Shown: in pieces, positions 10,145-20,429 of the stretch | Position numbering within the stretch: position 1 is the stretch's first letter | Layout: each line of letters starts with the position of its first letter | Assembly (NCBI GenBank): GCA_034670405.1 | Contig: JAXDDX010000018.1 | Coordinates: forward strand, 3,410,501 to 3,474,500 | From: Hoplostethus atlanticus | Lineage: Eukaryota > Chordata > Actinopteri > Trachichthyiformes > Trachichthyidae | Length of the DNA stretch: 64,000 bases | Direction: 5' to 3' | Position numbers and translations under genes: made by a program | Notes under the pieces: generated by a model | Databases searched by the model: none | The model's input: only the letters and a program-made list of their open reading frames with translations | Told to the model about the DNA's origin: nothing

Positions 10145-11128
10145 GGGTGGGTGGATATTTTCTGAGTCGTTCTCAGGTGTTTGGCTAGAAAACCTCCATA
10201 GGGAACTTCACTCCACATCTTCGGCTTTGGTCGCACAGCAGCAGAATGTCCTCATCCACCTTCTTCTGCTTCTTCTAGGGCTTGCTGACCTCTAAAAATC
10301 GAAAGAGGACAGTCAAGCGACCTTGTTGGAATTAACTACAGTGTGGAAGGACTTGACAATTCAGACACAAGTGGAGGTGAATGTGCTACCAGATGTGGAG
10401 TGGACCAGGTCATTGTTCAAGGGAGGGCCTGCAGGGCTGCTCAGGGGAACCGAAGGGGTGGCCACAGTGGCAGAGTCCACAGTGGGGCTTGCTGTTGGAG
10501 CTCCAACCTGTGAGGAGACCATTAGTACTATTAACAAGAATCACATTCATTCCTGGTTGAGTCAATTTTTCATTTTTCATTCAGAGATTCCTACCTCTGT
10601 GGTGTCCAGTGATGGAGTCCCCTCAGTTATCACAGCCAGGTGTTTTTATCTCAGAGTCCAGAACCGCCTGGGGGCTAAACACACACACACACACCATTTT
10701 AAGTTCAAGTTTCTAAGAGCAGTATTTGTATCTCCATTGTTTTTGATGTCATTTGGCAGAGACCAATATGTGCTCAAAGTGTCTGTCCTGATATTGGTGA
10801 TCAAAAACTGCACTTCTAGTGTACTAATGCCTTTTGTCATCAAATCTTGCAAATTTCACATATGGATGCACAAGGTCCCTGATCTGCTCACAGTATGGCC
10901 TAACTGGACCATTTCCCTCCTCTTCCACCCTCATCTGAGGGGGGAGTGGAGCTCCGGAGGAAATAATCTTACCTAATTTGGGGGCAGTTCCTGTCCTGTT
11001 CAGGTTCCCCATCACTCAGATTGGGGGCCATGTCTGAGTTAGGGTGAACCAAGATGGCACCTGGCTGTGCTTCAGTGGAAGTTCCCCTAGCGCTGGTGAA
11101 TGAGGACACATGCAGTTAACATATACTG
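10145..11128 (-). pseudogene. Tandem duplicate of the HIPK-like 3' end (degenerate)
   Basis: This block is a diverged copy of about 11155-12140, the last two exons of the kinase gene. Shared landmarks in the same order are the TTGCTGACCTCTAAAAA stretch, GACAATTCAGACACAAGTGG, AGGGGAACCGAAGGGGTGGC, CATTCATTCCTGGTTGAGT, and the CAGCGCTAGGGG/CTGGTGAATGAGGACACATG junction. It holds only one 51-bp repeat unit and has an interrupted frame, so it is probably non-functional or only alternative 3' sequence. Confidence 0.65.
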
Positions 11129-11339
11129 ATACCTCAGATTTGTTGTAGGTGAGTGAATGAATAGATGAATATTTTCTGAGCGTAGTTCTCAGGTGTTCTG
11201 CTAGAAAAAAACCTACATAGAGACCACAGGTCTCACTCCCCAGGTGAGGCCACAGGTCTCACTCCTCAGGTGAGACTGTGTACGAGCCAGAGCAGCAAAA
11301 TGCCCTCCTCAACCAGGAGAAGAAGCGTCTGACTCCCTT

Positions 11340-11373
11340 CTTCTTCTTCTTCTTCTTCTTCTTCTTCTTCTTG
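11340..11373. repeat. (TTC)n microsatellite
   Basis: About eleven TTC triplets. In the duplicate block near 10259-10275 only a few TTC-type triplets occur, so the run expanded after or during the duplication. Confidence 0.85.
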
Positions 11374-11463
11374 GGCTTGCTGACCTCTAAAAACCGAAAG
11401 AGGACAGTCAATGCCTCAAGTGACCTTGATTGAATCAACTACAGTGTGGAAGGACTTGACAAT

Positions 11464-14346
11464 TCAGACACAAGTGGAGGTGAATGTCTTACCAGATGTG
11501 GTGTGAGCAGCGTTTGTGTCAACCAGGTTGTTGTTTTCTATGACAACCTGGTTCACAGCAATGGCGGGTTCAGCAACAGAGCTGCTCAGGGGAACCGAAG
11601 GGGTGGCCACAACGGCAGAGTCCACAGTGGGGCTGCCCAGGGCAACCGAAGGGGTGGCCACAAGAGCAGAGTCCACAGTGGGGCTGCTCAGGGGAACCGA
11701 AGGGGTGGCCACAACGGCAGAGTCCACAGTGGGGCTGCTCAGGGGAACCGAAGGGGTGGCCACAACAGCAGAGTCCACAGAGGGGCTTGCTGCTGGAGCT
11801 TCATCCTGTGAGGAGACGATTAGTACTATTAACAATAATCACATTCATTCCTGGTTGAGTGAATTTTCAACTGTACATTATTGCTAATATATAATTGACA
11901 CTGAGCAAGCAGTGATTCCTACCTCTGAGGTGTCCAGTGATGGAGTCCCCTCAGTCACACCGAAGGACACGGAGCTGGAGTCCAGAACAGCCTTGGGGCG
12001 AGACCAACCCAGCCCCGTTGCATCCCAGCCCAGCTGGCTAGATATGCTCTCGTTGGAGGACATGTCTGGCATTGGCTGAACCAAGATGACACCTGAAGTG
12101 GAAGTTCCCCTTGCGCTGGTGAATGAGGACACATGCAGTTAACATATACTGCTAGCTCAAATTTGTTGTACAGGTACATTCAGGTACCTTCCAAAAGGAC
12201 AAACTCAGTTATGCTCATAGCCAGGAAGCAAGACTTCCCACTGGACAAGCATGCCAATCAATCAATCAGTTGATCAATTGATGAATCATTCACCTACAGC
12301 GCCTACCCTTGTCTGATAACCGATGTGCAAAGCAGCAATATAAGGACTCACGCCACACACACACACACACACACACACACTTACTGAGAGCTGTGGTGGG
12401 AGCTGCTGGCGAGGTCGCTCATTGTGATGAATGGATGTGTGAGGATTTCACTTGGTGTGATCCTCTCACTGGCATCCATCTGGAGCATTCCTTTCAGGAG
12501 GTCAACAAACTGCCTCCTATCAGTGACCTCAGCCCTGTCCTCTTCCTTCATGTTGAACTAAATTACCAAATGATGAGAAAAGTCCAACAGGAAATCAGTG
12601 GAATCATCTTCCTGACTCACTCCTGTCTTCAGCAGCTACCGCCTACTGGACTACCTACCTCTGTCAGCTCATCCAGAGATCTGAATGGGATCCTGTTGTC
12701 TGTGGACAAGTCGTCATACTCCTCTGGTGTCTAAAAGAAGGTAACGTGTATTTGAAACGTCTTATCACTTTAGATGAATTACTGATTGATACTGACATAA
12801 ATATAAATATTATTTATAATAGAATAAATATTCTCAAGAAAATGTTCAAGAGAAAATTATATTTGGTCAATAAAGCGGTGTTGTGGTACCATGAGCCTCC
12901 AGCCCTCCTGAAGATGAATAACTCCTCTGTTCTACACCCAGCATTCAGGAGGTGGTCCGCTGGCTGACCCAGGAGGTCGATGATGAATCGCATCTGGAGG
13001 CAAAACACAGGATCACATCAGTCTAGACTATCAGGACTCCATATGGTTTTATTACTTGTCTGCTGTGATCATCATCTGCTGGTCTTAGAGTAGCTACTGC
13101 TATCAATAATTAAGGGTTAGTGTAGAAAGGGAGCAGAGTCCAGTTATAGTAAGGTACTGACCACGTCATGTTCATGTTCCCCAGGGAAGAGTATTCTACA
13201 GGTGAACAAGTCCGACATCAGGCAGCCCAGCGACCACATGTCCACGGCCTCAGAAAACGGGAGCCCCAAAAGGATTTCTGGAGACCTGAGTGTGGAAGAA
13301 CAGCAGCACACCAAATCAGAAACATTGTCGTGCTTTGAGGAATAACAATACAACATGGGGAAACAGGGCAGAAATGAAACAAGGAGGCATCAGTAGGAGA
13401 ATGTCACAACAGCTGAGACTTATGTAGCCCTGAATTCAACATTTGTCCTCACAGGTATGGACAGGAAACACACACCCTGCTATGTATTTACAGTAGAAGT
13501 GAGAAACTGCAAGCCCTCTCCAGTAGATCTCACCTGTAGAAAAGGGGCTGAAGTCTAGAGCCTTGCTTAGCTTCAGTCCTCAGACGGGCCACGCCAAAGT
13601 CTATCAGCTTTACCCTCAAGGGCTCTCTCAGACGATCCGCCAGCATGATGTTGTCCAACTTCAGATCTGCGTGGATCACTCCGATGCTCTTCAGGGCCTT
13701 GAATGCTGTGGCCATCTGCAGGGACAAAGTCGGTCATAGAATATAGAGCATGAACTACAGTGGAACATTCTGAAGCTTTGAATTTACTTCCTGTCTGATG
13801 GCGTCTGTACCTGTCGGAATATGGACCTTATGACGTTTAGTCGCAGAGGGGTGAACTCCCTCTGCTCCAAGTAGTCACATAAGGCGATGTCCAACATCTC
13901 AAACACCAGACAGGTTAGACCGTTCATCTTGACGTCCTGATAGAACGTCACGATGTTGGTCTCATCCGCATCCAGACATCTGAGACGGTTCAACATGGAC
14001 AACTAGGGATACATGACAAGTTTGACATGGTGATGTTATCAACAGGTAGTTTATGTGATACACAGACTAAATCTGACCAACAGAGCAGATGTAACATAAT
14101 CTTTTGCATGACAGTAAAATCACCCACCTACTTTATGGCCATATGGTTAGATTGTATACCCTTTGGTATCTTTATGGCCAGAATCTCCCCGGTGTCCAGT
14201 TTCTCACATTTGGCTACAGTACCAAAGTACCCCTTTCCAAGGAATTCCAGTATCTTAAAGTTACTGGACTTCTTGGGTGGACAGAGCCAGGGGAGACAGC
14301 ATGCCATGTTTGCTATGGAGGAAAACTGAAAGGAAAATGGAGACAT
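11464..14346 (-). CDS. HIPK-like protein kinase gene, nine exons
   Basis: Exons by GT-AG signals (minus): about 14310-14180, 14002-13811, 13715-13534, 13285-13162, 12993-12890, 12730-12659, 12557-12385, 12115-11923, 11805-11464 (stop TGA). The product starts MACCLPWLCPPKK. It shows the Gly loop GKGYFGTVAKC, the Lys in AIKIPK, CLVFEMLDIALCDYL, catalytic loop GVIHADLKLDN, Mg loop IDFGVA, YRSPEI, DMWSLGCLMSDL and a LLKGMLQMDASERITP C-lobe. These mark the HIPK branch of the DYRK family, which is expanded in fish. The C-terminal exon is a Ser/Pro/Val-rich 17-residue repeat. Phases do not fit at exon 1/2 (the alpha-C Glu codon is not found) or at exon 5/6 (one base short at the acceptor), so the gene may be decaying or my boundaries may be off. 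It lies wholly inside the Polinton-ended element. Confidence 0.7.
11585..11788 (-). repeat. Coding 51-bp tandem repeat in HIPK-like last exon
   Basis: About four in-frame copies of a 51-bp unit encode the 17-residue motif SSPTVDSAVVATPSVPL with few changes (GSPTVDSALVATPSVAL variants). Copy number differs in the adjacent duplicate, which has a single unit. Confidence 0.85.
12354..12380. repeat. (CA)n microsatellite in HIPK-like intron
   Basis: CA dinucleotide run directly downstream of the exon 7 donor site. Confidence 0.9.
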
Positions 14347-14950
14347 GGAGAGAATAGAGAGAAAATAGTTACTTCAATCCCTTTAAATATCCAATTAACA
14401 CAACAGTTAACCTCTCAGTGTTAACTTGTCATTCAACATTGAGCGTATTCCTATCTGGTGTCAATGTTTAACATCAAGTTGGTAAATGTATCCTGCACTT
14501 TTACTGCTACACATATTAACTAAGATACTTTCCCAATATTTACCGTGCAGAGTAGAAATGGCTGAAACACTGGAGACGATGTAACACTCTACATGAAGGT
14601 CATGTTAGTGTGAACACAGTACATTACAGAAGATGGCTACTTTTAATTGAGTCAAATCATTTTTCTGACCTTTCCTCAAGTCGGAGTTTGAAGAGAGAAT
14701 ATACTTGTCTAGAAACCTGCTCAAGTCAAATCAAAGTTCACTTTAATAGAATTGAGGAGAAAATGCACAAAGTGGGTGGGGTGTGGTGGTGGGTGACTTT
14801 CTCTTGCCACTATACTAAATGGATGGGATGATAGATGTGCTGCAAAACATCATTAATGATGAGTGTTCAAAATAGTGAATAATATCCATAAAGAGATTTT
14901 CATACAACTAATAGAGTAATTACAATTATTTCAATGAAGAAATCCAATAC

Positions 14951-15086
14951 CATGTTAATGACTCCTCCTGTGTAAGTGAGTGCATGGATGACTATGTGGT
15001 CTTCAGTAATGTAGGGCCTGGTTTTTATGTTGGAAACCTCAAATCCATTTTGATCAATGGTGGGGACAATGACTGATCCAACCAAT
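14951..15086 (-). CDS. Orphan exon-like open stretch
   Basis: On the minus strand, CAACTCCACAG is followed by 136 open bases and a GTATTGG donor-like sequence. The peptide contains VGSVIVPTIDQNGFEVSN and ITEDHIVIHALTYTGGV. I do not recognise it. It lies upstream of the HIPK-like first exon in the same orientation, so it could be an upstream exon of that gene, part of another captured gene, or chance. Confidence 0.25.
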
Positions 15087-15239
15087 CTGTGGAGTTGACA
15101 TGTCAAACACACTTTAGATGTCTCAGTTAGTGAGGACAAGGCCACCGTCTTCTAAACCGAACCTCCTGCTGGGTCCCCACATGACAAGCATGTTTTAACC
15201 CATCATGTGATGAGATCTGAAATAAGGAACTAATATGTA

Positions 15240-15412
15240 TATGGTTTGATGTCAATAATAATGTTCACAATGTGTTGTCAATAATGTCTATGGTTTGATA
15301 TCAATAATAATGTTCACAATGTGTTGTCAATAATGTCTATGGTTTGATATCAATAATAATGTTCACAATGTGTTGTCAATAATGTCTATGGTTTGATGTC
15401 AATAATAATGTG
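15240..15412. repeat. 49-bp tandem repeat, about 3.5 copies
   Basis: The unit begins TATGGTTTGATATCAATAAT and recurs at 15240, 15289, 15338 and 15387 with almost no divergence, which indicates recent expansion. Confidence 0.9.
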
Positions 15413-15546
15413 TAGTGGAGGTGTAGGACAGTGTAGGGCCTCCTCCTATTCTGGTCCAGTGCATACTCTCTCTGTCTCTCTCTGGTTTCATTGGTGAGGA
15501 GGAGGCTCTCTGTCCTGCATATATTGACATCACTGACTCTTCAGCT

Positions 15547-15717
15547 TTAGGTTTTTCTCTCTTCAGTTAGATTCTGTAATATCAGTAACCCATGTCTGTA
15601 GTTGTCTTTCTGAGAAGGACACAAATCCTCATGCAACAATTCATTTTCATCCACAACAATGAATAGATGATGCTGGGTATAGAGAACATTATCATTTTCC
15701 TCTGTTGACTCTTCACC
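15547..15717 (-). CDS. Orphan terminal exon-like open stretch
   Basis: On the minus strand, TTTACATTTACAG precedes an acidic open stretch (GEESTEENDNVLYTQHH onward, with HEDLCPSQKDNYRHG) that closes with TAA at 15549-15547. It has a good acceptor and its own stop, so it looks like the last exon of something. I do not recognise the family. It sits just inside the right arm boundary. Confidence 0.3.
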   Translation of the reverse strand, partial: GEESTEENDNVLYTQHHLFIVVDENELLHEDLCPSQKDNYRHGLLILQNLTEERKT

Positions 15718-16206
15718 CTGTAAATGTAAAGAGGATGGCAGAAGATAAAAAGCAACACACACACACACAACACACACACACACACACACAAACACATGCT
15801 TGCACATACACAAACAGACACATACTCATGCAGCTACCCAAAGAAGGCACACGGATAGTTTCAATTTAATTTATTAGGTGCGAGGACTAAGGTTTAAACC
15901 AACTACATCTTCGTAAGTCAAACTTTGTCAGATTTGTAGCTGATTTCATCTGTTGATCTACTCTGGCTCCGGTACCCCTGTGGCTTGTGCTGGAGCATGA
16001 AAAACCGCCATTCATTTACAATGATCATGACTTTTTAGGAATTCAAAACAAAGCAATACTACTAAACATCTAATGAATTGAAGACCACAGTGAGAGTCTT
16101 TCTTGGAGAATCAATAACACTTAAGGCTGAAACAAAATACAGTTCAGATGTATCATGGGTAAAATACCCTTTAATAACTAGCTAACTTTTAACTAACCAG
16201 CCAGTC

Positions 16207-16209
<3 letters not shown>

Positions 16210-16259
<50 letters not shown>
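16210..16259. repeat. (TG)n microsatellite
   Basis: TG run of about 25 repeats directly before the acceptor of the right-arm MYND exon. Confidence 0.95.
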
Positions 16260-16260
<1 letters not shown>

Positions 16261-16267
16261 TTCCCAG

Positions 16268-16705
16268 GAAGCCGTTTAAGTTCTGCTACCAGTGCGGTCG
16301 CTCTGTGTCTGTTTCGCTGATGGCCTGTAGCCGCTGCCGTCAAGTCTTCTATTGCTCCAAGACCTGCAAACTGAAAGCATGGGATGAAAGACACAGGGAT
16401 GAGTGCATCCGGGTACAAGGTGGGAAACATGGCCTCTCAACCAGCCCTAACCACCAACAAACCCAAACAACCCTGCCACATCAACCCACAATCTATTACT
16501 GAAGGGGTATGCATGCGTGATACATTTTGTAAATACAGCATGAAACCACTATGATGTCCTTTCTCTCTCTTTCCCTCCAGCGAGGGTACCTGGCAGCCAG
16601 CAGAGTGCCGAGTTGAAGTCCCAAAGAACCCCCGGGCCCTTCAGCGTGGCACAGAAGGTCTCAGAGAGCCACCTTGACCTGAAGGAAAACTACAGCTCCA
16701 ACTGA
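16268..16705 (+). CDS. ANKMY1-like 3' exons, right copy (open frame)
   Basis: The MYND exon at 16268-16419 (acceptor TTCCCAG, donor GTGGGA) joins in phase to the terminal exon 16581-16705 (acceptor CCCTCCAG). Joined, they encode a MYND zinc finger ([29 protein letters not shown]) followed by a 41-residue tail ending LKENYSSN and TGA. An AATAAA lies at 16849-16854, about 145 bases past the stop. The MYND domain is a C6HC protein-interaction module. The best remembered match is the C-terminus of ANKMY1, but upstream ankyrin and MORN-coding exons are absent, so this is a 3' gene fragment. It reads outward from the centre of the element and could act as a captured last exon and poly(A) site. Confidence 0.65.
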
Positions 16706-16848
16706 CCGATCCTAACGGACTACACGTTCACATGGCTAATAACAGCTGATCTACAACCTGATCTAATCATTACAGTGACGCAAACAACAACTATCTGTCC
16801 AATTGAGTGGGAGAGAAGTGAGGGTTGAACAAATGTATGTAAACGTAC

Positions 16849-16854
16849 AATAAA
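16849..16854 (+). promoter_or_regulatory. Poly(A) signal of ANKMY1-like fragment
   Basis: AATAAA downstream of the right-copy stop codon. Confidence 0.5.
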
Positions 16855-17316
16855 AAACAACAGTAATAACAAAACTCAGAGTACTGGTGGTGGTAATAGC
16901 AGTGGTCTTGTGGCATCTTGGAAATTATGTACCAACTTGATAACCGTCCTTTTATATTGTACAATAACACAGAGTGTAACACAGAACATCCACCACACAT
17001 CATGCTTGGTTTAGTTTAGGTCAGATTGTAATGGTAATTCAACAAAAGCTACTTCAGCCCCATTGCTTTTTGTCATTTACAGATGTGCACTACAGAAAAA
17101 GAAACAAAATTTATGCAAAATGTATGCAAATAAATTGATTGTACCGTGACGTTTAGTGCAACAGCATTTGTCTTTTTGCTCTCCCAACAGCATTGGTTCC
17201 AACTATGTCCTACTCTGCCTTATCAATAACTTGGCCTACTGGCAGACTCAGAAAACAACAGCAACAAATGAGAACACAACACAGATCAGTAATGACTTGG
17301 CAATGCACTGTTCAGG

Positions 17317-17865
17317 GATGTGATTTTTCCGGATTAATCCGGAATTCCGAATTTTCCGACCTGAAAATGTGACCCATGTGAATCATGCAGATCCATTATA
17401 AAAAAACAATTTGGCGTTATGAGCTGCACGAGTGAAATGGAGAGGATTTGAGGACATCTATAGGCTGAAGTGCGTGAAGATTTTTTTTTCCTTTCCAAGT
17501 ATCCACGAGGATGTTTGTTAGCGTTCAGCTCAGCTCGAGCTCAACATGCCCAATTCCACACCTGGTACCCCAGTCGTGCTCGTGCGTCAGTACATCATCA
17601 CTTGACAAGAAGATCGCCGTTTCGGATCGGATAATTCAACTATGTCAAGATTATTCCTTCCTTGTCTAAAATACAGGTCTACTTTGACTTTGTCGATTGA
17701 ATAATCAGATGATCAGTTATTGTTTGATTTTCACTCATCGCAGGGTCCCATGGCTTGCCATGTTGCTTGTTATTTCACTGTTTTTATGTAGCTAAATTAC
17801 TAGTGTTTGCGTATCTGCAAATTTAGCCTAAATTAATAAACTAGCCAGAGGCCTGTCTCACGAAG
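17317..17865. mobile_element. Unclassified TE-like segment in right arm
   Basis: Mirror copy of 6707-7255. Here CAGGGATGTGATTTTTCCGG is read on the plus strand at the inner end, and the other end runs into the integrase remnant. Confidence 0.35.
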
Positions 17866-17869
17866 CGAG

Positions 17870-18202
17870 ATTAGTGGGAACCCATGCGTATTTTGAAAAG
17901 ACGTCAATGACTGTCAAAAGATATCGCACACCATCGTTTGCATCTGAATACTGGCCCATTTCCACCTAGTCTGCCTGAAACTGTCCATCTATCCCCTTAA
18001 CTAGAACCCTATTCCTCTTAAAGTTTTTGAATAGCGGTGCATGTAATGTATAAGCATCTTGTTTAAATAACCATTTCTTTATATCTTGTAGAGGTGGAGC
18101 CACGCCGATATTTTCTTTTACAGCTGTGTGTAATTTGCTAATACCGCCAAATGACCCTGGGTTTGCAGGGTCATAATACATTTTTTCTAAGGTACTATCC
18201 AT
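17870..18202 (-). pseudogene. Polinton integrase N-terminal part, right copy (stop codon)
   Basis: Same truncated integrase as in the left arm, reading from the ATG at 18202. The frame is stopped after GQFQAD because TTG has become TAG, directly next to the first catalytic Asp. The family-like reading continues beyond the stop to the SKYAW region and then ends at the same breakpoint as in the left arm. Confidence 0.8.
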
Positions 18203-18454
18203 GTGTGATGCCGTAAACCAAATGAGAAGAGAATGGGAGTCAAACAGTCATTATGTTATGGAATGGGTCATTTTATTTTTACATGTTTTGTTTTTGCTCA
18301 TTCATCAACATACATGTACAAATAGATACATAGACACCCAATCTTATTCACAATATCGATACACCCTACATGATTATTGAAATAAAAAATAATAAAAATA
18401 GATATATGGTTTGTTGTCAGTCAGCTGTATTCATCATTTCGTTCATTCAATTCT

Positions 18455-19147
18455 CTAGAAGGATACCACCCAGCTCTGTACAGCTTCAAAGATGTTAGAT
18501 TCGTTGGCAGGGGTGATGAGTTTTTCTTTTATCTCAACCAGTTTCTTGTCAATGTCGCTCTCTGCTTGTAGCTCGACAGCCACTGTTTCAGCCACACCAA
18601 GAATCTTGTCAGGTGTTGTATATATATTCAGAGTGCGCCCTAAAACTAGTATTAATATTTCTAAGAAAGACTTTGTAAATAACTTATCACATACTTTGTC
18701 AAAATTATCAGTAAAGTAATAGGCTGGTACTCCATATACACAGTTATGCCTCCTTTGGCTAGGGTGGTTTGTTTGACAACCCCAAGAGTCTTGCTCCAGC
18801 TTTGTATTAAGAAGCTTTTCGATACATATGCATGTAGTGGCCTTTAAAAGACCTACAGCCTCTGAAGGTAGACGTGGGGACAAGTCTTGAGCAGACCCTC
18901 CAACATCTGTCTTCGCTTGACCTGTTTGCTCAGCAAACGTCGATCCCGTTCATATCTTCTTCCACTTCTCTGAGGAATGTGAGGTTCTGTCGGCCTAGGT
19001 ATTCTCCATGTCCACACAGCCATGGTTTATTTTCTTTATCTTCATCATCATACCCACATCTTGCTGTCTCATCTTGCGGCAGTGTCTTGTTGAACAACTG
19101 CTTGCAACATATCCACGGGTCATCGCTAGTCAGACGCTGGGGTTTGA
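18455..19147 (-). pseudogene. Polinton-associated ORF, right copy (N-terminus deleted)
   Basis: The C-terminal 142 residues are open (18883-18455), including the stretch that is frameshifted in the left arm. Upstream there is a one-base insertion (GACGTTTGCTGAG against GACGTTGCTGAG in the left arm). The start codon and roughly the first 50 codons were removed by the deletion at about 19147. The two arms therefore carry different inactivating lesions. Confidence 0.55.
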
Positions 19148-19520
19148 TTTTAAAAAATCTTTCTTTTTTTTAAATCTTTTTTCTTTTTTCTATCCCTAAC
19201 CCTTCCGGTCGAAAATACGCTTCTGATCAACAGGATCATAAAACAAAAACACTTTCCCATAGCACTTCAAGTGTCACACAACCCCCAATGACCCACGTTT
19301 GACACTGGTCAATACACCTCGTTCAGGATCAAAAGAACAAATGACGCCTCCGCCCACACGCTCGGAAATACCTCATCATTAGGATCATTAAATAATTAAA
19401 AGGTCACAACATGACACATCACACAGGTCATCAATCAAAAGTGTCAAATATTGACAGGCTGTCAATCAACAGGGGGGTCATAAATCTAATTTTGACAGGA
19501 GGCGGGTCATATTAACTACT

Positions 19521-19526
19521 GAGGAG
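19521..19526. other. Right target site duplication (GAGGAG)
   Basis: Directly follows the terminal AACTACT; identical to 4747-4752. Confidence 0.85.
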
Positions 19527-20192
19527 ACTGGGGCTCCAAGGCTGTGGCAACTCTGGAGCTTGGGAAGACATGCACAGCCACACCACTACTGAGCCACGGG
19601 GCTGCCGATGGTCCCCATCAGTTTTTAGTGTGATGGGCACTGGAAGCTGTGAGGCTAGAGGTGGTGAAGAAGGGGCCGGCACCATGTGGAGATGATTAGC
19701 ATGCCAGTGGGATCTGTCACTGAACATGTCCAACCCCAGCTGATGAGCACTCTGGAGAGGCTGAGACCAGAATAAAAGCTGTTTTGTTGCAACACTGTGG
19801 TTTGGCGGGCACAGGCCCAGGCTGACATCTGTGGAATAATCTCCTTTACTGCAGGCTTCCTCTCAAAGTGGTGCTTCCCCTCCCTTTTGACGGATGTACA
19901 CTGCTGCTTTTGTCAGACTGCAGTCTGCTGGAGATGCTGATGGACCTGGTGCCCTGGGTCTCTAAAGGGACAGCGCCATCTCCCGTCCAACCATAAAGGA
20001 TGAGAGGGAGGCCTATGTACCTGTGTGCTCAGTGGTTCTGCCGTGCATCAGGGTCCCTGAGGAAGGCGGAAAATTCTGATGAGGTCATCTGCAGCAAGCC
20101 TGTGGTGATAGTGAGTGGCATGACCCGCCCGGTAAAAAGGCTTTCCAAGATGTTTTTGGAAGGAATCAGCTCCTACTACCTGGGTCAATGCA
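19527..20192. other. Unassigned sequence, possibly LTR-element derived
   Basis: No gene was recognised. An AATAAA followed by a TG-rich stretch near 19772 and the adjoining reverse transcriptase fragment make a degraded LTR retrotransposon possible. I see no terminal repeats. Confidence 0.3.
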
Positions 20193-20429
20193 TCACGAGT
20201 AACAAGGATGAACAAAATGTCTGAGCACAGGAAGTGTTATAAACTGGGCTTTCAGTGTGCAAGTGGCTTCTGAGCCGGCTGGGGTCAATGTCCATGGATC
20301 CTCCTTCTTGAGTAGCTGGTGGAGAGTTGATGTGCTCTGTGAGCACTGGGCCTTGACATAATAGGCTCTCGTGCCAAGGAAAGAGGCCACTTGAGAAGCT
20401 GAAGTGGGCTCAGCTTTCTGGTGCACCAT
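20193..20429 (-). mobile_element. Gypsy-type LTR retrotransposon fragment (RT-RNase H linker)
   Basis: A minus-strand frame of 78 residues contains the spaced motifs of the Gypsy polymerase connection region: EPTSASQVASFLGTRAYY, then LHQLLKKEDPWTLTP, then LPVLRHF. These correspond to the usual FLG..NYY, L..LL.K...W.WT and PVL.HFD blocks. The catalytic YxDD region and LTRs are not seen, so this is a remnant. Confidence 0.65.

Larger units (their letters stand above)
4753..19520. mobile_element. Polinton/Maverick-ended composite element with long inverted arms and host-gene cargo
   Basis: The segment starts AGTAGTTAATATGACCCGCC, ends with the reverse complement, and is flanked by a perfect 6-bp direct repeat. 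The left arm (4753-8782) and right arm (15754-19520) are inverted copies, near identical by eye apart from small indels, one roughly 220-bp deletion in the right arm and one roughly 70-bp tandem gain in the left. Both arms contain Polinton-type coding remnants and the 3' end of an ANKMY1-like gene. The 7-kb centre carries a HIPK-like kinase gene. Polintons are self-synthesising DNA transposons with integrase, protein-primed polymerase, packaging ATPase and capsid genes; here only integrase and one unknown ORF are recognised, so the element would depend on other copies. That the whole block moved as a unit is inferred from the duplication at its outer ends. Confidence 0.75.
15754..19520 (-). 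repeat. Right inverted arm of the composite element
   Basis: Reverse complement of 4753-8782 with the same order of parts. Relative to the left arm it lacks about 220 bp (left 5199-5418 missing here, joined at AAAAT/AATCAAA microhomology near 19147), lacks one outer 70-bp unit, and has a longer TG run. Confidence 0.85.
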
